Origin: Branchiostoma belcheri
Taxonomy: Eukaryota > Chordata > Leptocardii > Amphioxiformes > Branchiostomatidae
Reading direction: 5' to 3'
Length of the DNA: 64,000 nt
Assembly: GCF_001625305.1 (NCBI RefSeq)
Contig: NW_017803853.1
Span: 126,787-190,786 of the forward strand
Under the pieces are notes generated by a model. It was not told the origin of the DNA. It was given only the letters and a program-made list of their open reading frames with translations, and searched no databases. The position numbers were made by a program, and so were the translations under genes. Shown here in pieces: positions 23,371-35,300 of this stretch (positions within the stretch are counted from its first letter, which is position 1; each line of letters opens with the position of its first letter).

Positions 23371-26300
23371 ATGGACGAGACAGTAGGGGACGGTAAAGAG
23401 AAGAAAGAGGCGGTAGGTTCAACGTCTTCTTACGATATTATGAATGTCCCTGGTATGATCCTATGCTATGAGACATGACAGGGAGGCACGAATTAGAATC
23501 TGGATAGACTGGTGCGTTTGATGAATACGTTTCTTCAAGATGTGTAAGTATCTTCATATATAGATATTGGCTGATGTCTGTTATCTGTAATAAACCCTGA
23601 GTCACAGTACATTCCACGTAACAACTCGTGCAGCGTTCCTTTTGTATCGTGACATGTCGAATCCCTTTGCATCTGTTGAGAAATAAAGACATATCTAAAT
23701 CATGCCTAAAAGACAGGCTTTGACACGCGTCAACCTGTTTTCAATCAAACCAAATGCTTGGTGCCTTTGGTAGTGTTTCGCCCATCCATTCAATCCTTTA
23801 CATTTGACCAATTGTTCAGTTTCGTTATGATTAAAATAGTGTTGACAGCTGTTTCTCCTGTTCCTGACTGCCGCCGCTATAGGCGCTGGTGAGGGCTGCA
23901 GAGAAAGGAGACACGGACAGAGTAAAGCAGCTGTTAGCGGAGGGAGTCAACCCTAATGCTGCAGGCCGTTGGGTTTGTTACCATGTCTTGCTATTTTATT
24001 AACATATAGTGATGAAGTGTGACATAATGCGAAAGGGGAACCTGGTGCATGCGCGAGGTTATCACATTTTCTATCAAGTCACAAAGAAATGCAAAGTGAA
24101 GTTGACTATTTATGTATAGTTGTAATCTTCGATCACCTCTTTGGGGTGGTGACTATTTGCTGCAGCATCCTATTTTGTTCCGTCATTAAACATCAACCTA
24201 GCCAATTGTTCCTGAACCCGTCTTCTGCCCTCAGCTTATATATCTTTAATGTATCTCTAACATTTCACAAACCAAAACAGTTTATAGATTCACCAGCTCT
24301 TATCTACTACGAAACAACACCAGTTTACTTCAGCCCGTCCTTAAACCATCTGATGTGTTTTACAGCAACGAACTGCCCTGTACCTGGCAGCCGGGAATGG
24401 CCACCATGAAACTGTGTCAGCCTTACTGACAGCTGGTGCAGATGTGAACACAAGAGACCAGAAAGTAGGTAGACTGGCTGAGATACAAGAAATATTTCTG
24501 TAAGATTTGACATTCATCTTCTACATTTTCTGGCCAACAATTCCATTCAAACTGTTACTAACATAGTGCACCTTTGTCGGTTCTATTGTCATACTGAAGA
24601 CCACAGACAATCCTTTATTCCCAGAACTCTCCAAATCATGTAGCAGAAACAGTTGTAAATTGAGTTTCAGACTCTTCTTCTGCAGATTATTTGTATGTGA
24701 ACATGTCTTAACCCTACCTAGACCGGGGGGGGGGGCTAAAAGTGCCCGCGGCAACTTTGATGTCACCTAGCGTCTGAACGGCTAGCCGTAAAACGGCCAA
24801 ACTTGGTGACATTTCCTAGAATATTGTTGGCAACAATTCTCTATCATTGGAATAAGATAATAATTTTTTGTGTTGCCATGGCAACGGGTTTCTGACAGGA
24901 ATTTTTTGCTAAATTTAGTACTTCTTGTTTCAACAATAAAATTTTATGGGTTTTATGTCAAGTTACTCATGGTTTCTAATATCAATAACATCCCATATAA
25001 TTTTATGTAAATTTTATCATTAAATATGCATAATTTATGCTAATTTGATGACGTCATTGGCCAAAATCCAAGATGGCGGACCATATCATCAGAACAGGTA
25101 TATACAGGTTATTTTCATTAAAATTTCATCAATACTTCCATTTCTTTTTCCAAAAAAGGTTTAAATGAAGGTCTTTAGTATGTTTACAATGTATTTTAGG
25201 CTTTATCATGAAAAAAAACTATTTTTGAAAATTCAAGATTGATGATCCAAGATGGCGGATATCTTAAATATGCATGACGTCATTTTATGACGTCACCGGT
25301 GTTGCTATGGGCAACATAAGACTTAGTACACCATAATATTCTGTCATAAACACTTTTGGTACAGTTATGTTGAATACCATTTAGTTTTCAGGGAAAAACC
25401 TATTTAGACGGTTTTGGCCAATAAAATCACATTAATGACGTCATAATGACGTCATATTACGTCATAACGACATAAAAATTGTAGATATGATAAATTTTTA
25501 CTAGTACACCATTCTCCGAAAATTTGGTGGTCATACGACATACCGTTCGCGAGTTCGTAGGGGGGTCAAAGAGCCCCCCCGGTCCCCCATGTCAAAAAAA
25601 GCCCGGTCTAGGTAGGGTTAAAATTGTATATATCGCCACACTATATGTACTATATTTTAATGACGACTTTTTATCTTTAATCTGCTGACTTATAGACTGT
25701 TGTAAAATTACAACTCAGGAGTTTCTCCTGCCATGTTGTTTTTATCAAATGAAGTTCAAAGTTCATTTCATTTGTTTTACAGCAAAGAACTCCTCTGCAC
25801 CTGGCGGCCGTAGCCGAGAATTGCTACCATGAAACCGTGTCAGTTCTGCTGACAGCTGGTGCAGATGTGAACGCACGGGACAATGAGGTAAGTACAATTT
25901 GACTCTTCTGATTCAAGGGCTTTTTCTGTTCCTTTTTTGTAAGATTACACATTCATCTTCAGCTGCACAATGTTTTATTTGCTGAATATCATTCAAATTG
26001 GCCAACGTTACCACACTCTTGAAGACCATCTGATGTGTTTTACAGCAAATGACTCCTCTTCACTGGGCAGCCGCAAATGGTCACCATGAAACTGTATCAG
26101 CCTTACTGACAGCTGGTGCAGATGTGAACGCACGGGACAAGTGGGTAGGTAGATTTATTGTTAAGATACACGAATTTTTTCCATAACATCTTGTACAATT
26201 TGACATTCATCTTCAACACAGAGGTTATTTGTTGACTACTGCTGAAACTGATGCCAAGTTGAACATAATTGTCTGTCATGTCATACTGAAGATCATTCGA

Positions 26301-29300
26301 TGTGTTTTACAGCAAAGTTGTCCCCTGCCCTGGGCAGCCGAGAATGGCCACCATGAAACTGTATCAGCCTTACTGGCAGCTGGTGCAGATGTGAACGCAC
26401 GGGACAAGTGGGTAGGTAGATTTATTGTTAAGATACAATAATTTTTTCCATAACATCTTGTACAATTTGACATTCGTCTTCAACATAGAGGTTATTTGTT
26501 GACTACTGCTGAAACTGATGCCAAGTTGAACATAATTGTCTGTCATGTCATACTGAAGATCATTCGATGTGTTTTACAGCAAAGTTGTCCCCTGCACTGG
26601 GCAGCCGAGAATGGCCACCATGAAACTGTATCAGCCTTACTGGCAGCTGATGCAGATATGAACGCAAAGAACAAGAGGGTAGGTACACTAACTTCAAGAA
26701 GATGTGACATTCATCATCTACATAGGGGTATAGTTGCTGACTACTAACTGTAACATACAATGTAAGTGCACCTTTGTCCATCCTGTTTCCATTACTAAAG
26801 ACCTTATGCACTTGTCATACAGCAATATTCTCCCCTGCACCTGGCATCCGAGAATGGCGACCGTGATACTGTATCAGCTTTACTTGAAGCTGGTGCAGAT
26901 GTGAACGCATGGGACAATTGTGTAGGTAGACTGACCCTTGTGATACAAGAAATGCACAACTTGTAAGCTTTGACATCCATTTTCTGCCACCGCCAGCAAC
27001 ACAAGTGCACGTTTGTCTGCCCTGTTGTCATGTTGAAGACTATCTGATGTGTTTTCAGCAAAGTTCTCCCCTGCACTGGGCAGCCCTGAATGACAAACAT
27101 GAAACTGTATCAGCTTTACTGACAGCTGGTGCAGATGTGAAGGCACTGGACAAGTGGGTAGGTGGTGATTGTAGTGGATTGTATATTCCTGTGTCATAAT
27201 GTACAATTCTGTTGAATTTGTATCTTTAGATTTTAGTACTACCCTTAGCAATCACCATAAAAAAGTAATCAGTATTGGTGAGATGTAGATTGACTGGTAA
27301 GATTTGGAGAGGCAAGGTTAGGTAATGGATACTAGCGATCTCGCAGTGAGTGAGCGGTGTAACTTATACATGTATAGTGGTTGCTGTTTGACAATGCTAA
27401 TTATGAAAAAGTACACTGTTCCATGCCTGTCAATGCCCAAACAGAGAAAAACCCCCCTCCATGACGCAGCTACACGGGGCCACCCCAAGTGTGCGGAAAT
27501 ACTGCTGCAGCATGGGGCTGATACCGTCATCAGGAACAAGGTCAGGCGATTCTTCAGCAATCCAGCAACATAACAAATTGAAGTCCTTTTTTGGAAAAAA
27601 TCACAAGTAAACTTTTTTGATAACGATCTACCATTGTGTAAATTACTTGGAAGCAGCAGCCCGAGGCAAAGGGAAAACTGTAATTTGGAGGAATCAACGG
27701 CCAAATTGCCATATGCTCAGATATACGTAAATCAGTTATCCAAACTTTGCTGTTGCACCTACTACCGGGGGAAGATAGGGGGTTATGTAGATGTTCCATC
27801 CCCATTGATTGTACATTAAGGCATGTTTAGTTCCGATTTTCTAACCTTCTTTAGCCCATATTAACAGAATGGGCAGACTTTATATAAAGAATGGTACCTA
27901 CCTAGCTACCTACAGTGTGTTGTTTGCATATATTAATTTACAGGAAGGTAGAACGGCGAATGACATCGCAGCAGATGAGGACATCAGGGGCGGTATAACT
28001 GAAAACACCAAAGAAGAGAAAGAACGAGTCACTCACGGTAGAAAAAAAGTACTGGAGCTTCTTCAAAAACAAAATAATGTGAGTCGCTACAAAACTTATG
28101 CGATACAATATAAGTGTTGTATCTCTAGATCTAAAGAATATACATGTAATTGTCAAACACTTTGCTTAGCTGGCAGTTTGATATTTAAAAATATCAAACT
28201 GCCATTTGAAGATGGTATAAAGTTGATCCTTCTGTTTGTAGTTCGGATGCTAACATTTCAAATCCTCTGATTTTTCCTTCCTGTTGTCAGGCTGGAGAGA
28301 TTAATTGCAACTTTTATCAACATTGCGTATAAACATTCAGCTACAAAAGCAATTTGTATTACCCACTTCTGGTTTATATTGGGTGATTCAGAAATAGGCA
28401 TGTGACCTATCTGAGACGTGTACGAGTGTTATTGCATACGTCAAATTTCAGCCTCCTACAATATCTTTAAGTGTGCTTGATGGAATGGCTTTGTTTTATA
28501 GCACTGCTCCTCTATCAAGAAAAACTCACTTTCATGAGTACGTGTTTGCAGAGAGTCTCCAAACCTAAGAAGGGGTACGATCCTGTACTCGTCCGGTACT
28601 TTGAGAAAGGAATGACCAAGGCGAAGAAGGATTGCCCTTTGATACAAGAAGCAGCGAAAGAGAGTGGGAAAACAGAAGAACAAGTGCGGGTGAGTTGTCT
28701 TTTTGATGATAATCAGTTGTAGCTTAAAGCAGGAAAAATGTTTTGTGCTGTAAGATTTAGTCCAAATTATAGATGTAACCTGTGTAAATACGTTATTTCA
28801 TGCTGTATATGCAAGGTATTGGCCTAATCAAAGCGTATATGTTACAAATCAATTGATACTGCGTACTAAGTATCAGACCGGTTAATAGTAATGTTAAATG
28901 CCCATTCAGACTTTTATCGGCAACTACCGCAAGAGTCTGGGCGACAAGAAGCGCAGACAGTCCACAGATGACACTGTTGCTGGACACAGCGGGTTCACGG
29001 GATATCATGAAGACTCAGGAATGTTGGGTAAGGCACAAAACTTAACATAATTAAAATCTTAATCTTAGCTCTAAAATACTTAATTCAGTATATAATTCTA
29101 TCAAAAAAGTTGATCAGACGTTGGCTATACTAGGTTACGTTAGACCCATCAAAGCATAAACCTTTTTTTATTATGGGTTCACCACACCACGAAGTGGTGT
29201 GGTGAAACCATATTGCTTTTTCTGATGTTTCTTCTTCTCCTTCTCCTCCTGCCATTTCTTTAAATGGATTCAGCTTCTTCATTTTAGGGCCTAAGGTCCT

Positions 29301-32300
29301 GAAATTTGGTATGGAGGTACAGTGGGCAAATACCCCTAGGCGTTTTTTAAATTTTTGTGATACAAGCTTTTACAATTCGNNNNNNNNNNNNNNNNNNNNG
29401 CATGAACCTGACGCAGCCTAATCTTTTCTTCTTGCTGATTGGCTGTTGGATTTGATTGGATTAACTCAATTAACACCTGTTCAAAGCCATTCCATTTTGA
29501 CAGTATGAACTCAAGTGTTTTGGTAGGTACAGCACAGGCCACGAAATACGCATCAATTTTCGAGGGACGTTCTGCGGAGAGTGCAGGACGCTGTGCGGGA
29601 CTTCCCTCGGGAGAGTGCGGGACGTCCTCCGGGAGAGTGCGATACGTTCTGCGGGAGAGTGCGGTACGTCCAGCGGGAGAGTGCGGTACGTTCTGCGGGA
29701 GCCAGACATTTTGCTCTTCTCTGTTGGAACAACGCAAGTTGGAGGTCAATGACCTGCGCCCGGCGTGTAAACAAGATGGACAGGGAGCGGCTGTAATATC
29801 AAGGAGCCGGCGGCTTCTGCTAGCCGGGTTGATAGTTAAGTAACATCAAGGTGGTTCAAAAGCAAACCTGATAAAGAAGGAAACCCCGTAGTTAATAGTT
29901 GAAAGTCTTGGTGGCTTTAGGCGATCGATACCGCCATGCTGTTTACTTTTTATGACATACAATGCAGTGAGTGATGTGTATCGCACCGAGTTAGCTCGGT
30001 TGGAAACGCGCAAGGCGGCAATCCCAGGCATTGCAAGTTCGAACCCCAGTGCATCGGACATAAATATTTTTAGCAATTTAACATTTTTAACAATTTTATA
30101 ATTTTTAACAATTTTATCAGTTTTAACGATTTTAACAATTCTGCATTTTAACAATTACAACTATTTTTTTATTTTCGTTGTTTTGCTTTTAACATTCAAA
30201 AACTGATTGTTCTTACTCAAGAATGTCAATAACTTAGAATGTTAGTCTTTTGTATTTTTCCAACATACAAACTAAAATCACTTTGATGTTGTCACAAAAG
30301 TATTGAGCTGACAAGAGAGAAGGAGTACGGTACTCTGCCAGTGTGAAGAATCTACAGAGGTATTACCAGTCACTAGTAGCAAGAGATAGACCACATTGAA
30401 TGATGACGATGAGGACGAATCATATGAAGTACTATCATAGCTAGTACAGAAATTCTACTGCTTTACTTTACTTTCTTTCACTCTGTACATGCAATTAGCT
30501 CACTGGCATGATTTTAAAAATAAAGGTTATGATAATCATATTATATGTATAGCTTATTCAATGTATGGCTTCATAGTTTATGTGATTGTTAATAACACCT
30601 GCACAGAGCATTTCCATACTGACAGTATGTCTTTATTCAAGTGTTTTGGTAGGTATTTCAAACTTTTCTGCTCCAGCATTGGAATGCGGGGCATGTAACG
30701 TTTTTTTTTTATTTTTGAAAATCAACAGTTTGCATTATGCAATTAAAAATCCTAACCAATAAAGTAGGGAATAGCTATCCAACTGTTGTTTTAGTTGTAT
30801 GTTACTTCATATTATAGTTATATCAATGTAAATCATTGTTTTCCCTTGTGTTTCTCATTCTTTCCCTGCCATGTCGTAAAATGTGGTGAACCCATCGCTG
30901 TATTTGCTCCAAAGCAAATATTGGCCTTTCTAGTTAAATATGGAATATATTGGATATTCAGTCTATAACTGGCAGACTTTCAGTCTAACATTTCTTGGTA
31001 TTTACGTGGGTAGGCTCTTTAATGATAAAGATTACAATGAATTATCTCACTTATGGAATTGATTAAAACTTATCCATAAAATTCACAATTTCAATCTGCA
31101 GATGAGGACATCAGGAACAATGATTATGAGAGAGAACGAGTCAGTCAGAGTCAAAAGGAAATACTGAAGCTTCCGCGACAACACAATGATGTGAGTCTCT
31201 ACAACAATTATGTAATACAAAATGATGAAGTATTATATCGTAAAGTAAAGAAAACTGTAATGCATTCTCAAACACTTTGACAGTAGATATTCATCAATAA
31301 GTGACTGTTTAGAAAGGTAGCATACACGCACCTCCAAATTTTCGACGTCCAAAATGTGTCTTTATCACGGAGTGACCTATTCTTGCGAGAACACGAGACC
31401 AGATCGAGACTTGTGTAGATCTTCTGGCCTCCCCCGCCTCCTTACGGAGTAGAGGTAAATAGGACTTGGGCAGTTCCATACCTTCATTACGATTCGTTCC
31501 ATTATACAGCACGTTCCAAGGCAACTGACTGTGGACTGCCTCCTTGATCTTTATGTGGGTCTTACATGTTTCTTGATTTTTTGGAGGCACGTGTTTGCTA
31601 CCTTTCAAAAAAGTCATTGATTGACGAATATTCTACTAACTGTTAATCTATACATGACTGATGAATCTCTTCAAACATGTAATGCTGTGGCTAATATTTA
31701 CCAACCATTTGACGATGTTATAAAGTGAATGCGTTCCACGTACGTATGCTGAAATTTAAAACTCGACGATTTTTCATTCCACTTGGCAGGCATGATCATC
31801 AACATTGCGTTAAAACATTCAGCTACGAGGGCACCCTGGCCCACTTCCAGTTATCATAGGTGATTCAGAAATAGGGCTGTGACTTATCTATAGAAACATG
31901 TACATATATCATTATACATGTCAAATTTCAGCTACGGTACATTGAAGTGTGCTTGATAGAATATCTTTATCTTATGGAATTGCTGCCCTATCAATAAAAA
32001 CCCACTGTTCATGTAAACAGGGAGTCTCCAAACGTAGGAAGGGGCACGATCCTGTACTCGTCCGGTTCTATGAAGAAAGAGGAATGACCGTGGCGTCTAA
32101 AAATAGTCCTTTGATAGAAGAAGCAGCAAAGAAGAGCGGGAAAACAGCACAACAAGTGAGGGTGAGTTGTCTTTTTGATGATAATCAGTTGTAAATTAAT
32201 ATAGGCAGGACAATGTTATCTGTAAGATAATGTTATCTGTAATGCCCATTCAGAATTTTATCGCCAACTACCGTCGGAGTCAGGCCTTCGGTGAGAGAAG

Positions 32301-35300
32301 CCTGCCCACAGACGACACGGCCGCTGGGTACAGTGGGTCCACAGGATCTCATAATTCAGGAATGTCGGGTAAGGCACAAAACTTAACTATCTAACTATTC
32401 TTAGCTCTAAAATACTTAATTCAGCACATCATCTATCATTGGTCAAGAAATTGGATACCTCACTACAGTGATTAGACCTACATGCAGGTACATACATGTA
32501 GTCATTTTTAGATATTTACTTGTTCCTATAGAAACCGTATATTTAGAAAACCAACAATAGTGTAGAACCGACCATGTTACCTCGTAAGTCTGTTGAAAAT
32601 GAAATGTTAAACTGGCCTCCGCTGTAACATATTATACATCCGCACAAATCTGCTTTACAGAGGAGCCAGATGAATTGGAGGAAACAATGGAGGAAGTCTT
32701 ATCGGAACAAGAAGAACCACGCACAGAGACATTGTCACGAACGCATGAAGCAGTCGAGCAGTACAGCGACAGGAACAACCACACAGGTATCCAACATAGC
32801 TTGTACACATCAATTTATCATTAATGCAGAGGCTCAGGAGAGCGACAGTCGAACAAATAAAACCGCATTATTCCGCTAGACAGACTTACTTCCGTAGTTT
32901 CCTGCACTTTGTCTCCTTTTGGCTCCATGGAGATGGTGGTTTCCATATACGGATTTCATGAAACTCTTAGCTAAGTGTTGACATATGTCCATTGCAGATG
33001 AGGGAGAGACAAGTCAGGTTCAACAAGAGGATGAAGCTGTGGTTGTCAGGAGCAAAGCGTCCCAGATACAACCAAAGAAAAGTAAAAAAAATTAATTTGT
33101 ACCATGCTTCTTTGCCTCTGCCTGAGTCTTCAAATGTGTATGACGATAGTCGCTAACATGCTTACTTTGCTTAAGGCGGTCCTTCGGTTTCGAAGATGAC
33201 GTCCCTCATTGTTGACTCTCTGACTCTCTCACTCTGTGTGTTCTTACAGTCGCTAACATAACATAACATAACATAACATAACATAACATAACATAACATA
33301 ACATAACATAACATAACATAACATAACATAACATAACATAACATAACATAGCTTATAATGCCTAACCATCTCATATTGATTACAGGTGGAAAGAGAAAAT
33401 CCAGCAACAGTGGCCCCTTGGTAAAGCGACCAAAGCAAGCTGTAACCCAGCCTGGCCCCATTACCATTGCTGAAGTGACAGACAACAGCATCAGGATCTC
33501 GTGGACAGAAGCAGCTGGCTACAAAGACAGCTACAGGATCAGTATCTCTAATACTGATGGTGTCACCGCTCCTAGTGCAAGTGTGAACCCTGGAGACCCA
33601 CTGGAATACACTTTCACTGGTCTGACTGCAGGAACTGAGTACACCATCAGTGTTGTAACTGTCAGTGATGGGGCGAACAGTGTGGCAAGAATAGAGACAC
33701 AGAGGACAAGTGAGTACCCTGTATTGTACTTGAATGGCGAGACGTATTAATGATTTTCACAAATACACTATTCTTTGGTTTTGCCACTTTTTGCTGTACT
33801 ACTTTAGTGTTAGATGCTGCTGAAATGTGATTGAAGCATTGACATCTTTTTATCATTCCAATACCTTCAGCTGTAGCCCAGCCTGGTGCCATTAACATTG
33901 CTGAAGTTACCGAAAACAGCATCGGGATCACCTGGACAGAGGCAGCTGGCAAAAGAGACAGTTACATTATCAGCATCAGTCCCGACACTAGTTTCACCAA
34001 CTCCGCTGAAAGTGTGAACGCTGGAGACCCACTGGAACACACCTTCACTACGTTAACAGCAGGAACTGAGTATACCATCAGTGCTGTAACTGTAAGTGGT
34101 GGGGAGTGCAGTGTTCCAACAATAAAGGCGCAGAGAACAAGTGGGTACCATACATTGTACTTGGTTAGATGCATCGATGTACGATTTTAAAGCTTGATTA
34201 TTCTTTTGGTATCAGGAACTACCACTATTAAATTAGTTTTAAATGATGCTGGAATGTGATTGAAGCATTGACAACTTTTCCATCATTCCAATGCCCCAAG
34301 CTGTAGCCCAGCCCGGTGCCATAAAAATTACTGAAGTGACAGAAAACAGCATCAGGACCACATGGACAGCTGCAGCTGGCGCCAAAGACAGCTACAGGAT
34401 CAGCATCTCTAATAATGATGGTGTCGCCGGTCCTAGTAAAAGTTTGAATACTGGAGGCCCACTGGAACACACCTTCACTGATCTGACAGCAGGAACTGAG
34501 TACACCATCAGTGTTGTAACTGTCAGTGGTGGGGCGAACAGTGTGGCAAGAACAGAGACACAGAGGACAAGTGAGTACCGCTTCCCTGCATTGAATGCTA
34601 GATGTATCCAATTTTGTACTTTCTTTACAGCTCTGCTATTTTTTGGGACTAGACAGTGCCACTCTGGTTTTACATAGTGCTGAAAGTGATGGAATCATTC
34701 GTTCCAATTTCTGCAGATGCAGCCAAACCTGGCCCCATCAACATTGCCGAAGTGACAGAAAACAGCATCAGCATCACCTGGACAGAAGCAGCTGGCACCA
34801 AAGACGGCTACAGGATCAGTATCTCTCCTACTGATGGTGCCACTGCTCCTGGTGCACCTGTGAACGCTGGAGGCCCACTGGAACACACCTTCACTGGTCT
34901 GACAGCAGGAACTGAGTACACCATCAGTGTTGTAACTGTCAGTGTTGGGGTAAACAGTGTGGCAAGAATAGAGACACAGAGGACAAGTGAGCACCCTGCG
35001 TTGTAGTTGAATGGCTAGATGTGTCAATGATTCTCACAATCCTTTGGTTTTGTGACTTTTAGCTGCACATTTAAGCGTTCCACCACGTTCTCCACTAGCC
35101 CATATAACTTCATCGTCCAAATTCCTTGTTCGAAATCTGTTCACAGTGACAGTTTCTTTCCACGTACGGCCAAGCTTTGGAATTCCCTCCCTGACAAGTG
35201 TTTCCCACCAACCTACAATCTACAGGCTTTCAAATCTAACATTCACCGCCACTCTTGTCATAGCCATGTTTCTCTCATCTTTCTAGTTCAATGTCGAGAA

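Larger units (their letters stand above)
29175..30960 (+). repeat. Interspersed repeat with internal insertion, in intron
   Basis: CTTGCTGATTGGCTGTTG, AAGTGTTTTGGTAGGTA, TGCTCCAGCATTGGAATGCG and TTTGCTCCAAAG follow in the same order as at 56810-57200. A second stretch (29530-30575) interrupts this copy. The left end holds a CACCACACCACGAAGTGGTG hairpin near 29185. No exon was recognised here. Confidence 0.65.

Noticed and set aside
29336-29843. Several overlapping frames of 70-137 codons
   Set aside because: They read a GC-rich minisatellite in both directions, one through the N gap.
29985-30058. Functional tRNA
   Set aside because: Internal promoter boxes are present, but the T stem does not pair and the acceptor stem is poor.
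33171-33491. Minus-strand frame rich in Tyr-Val-Met-Leu-Cys
   Set aside because: Artefact of the (CATAA)n microsatellite and the antisense of an FN3 exon.
33662-35027. Minus-strand frames over the FN3 exons
   Set aside because: Antisense shadows that repeat because the FN3 exons repeat.
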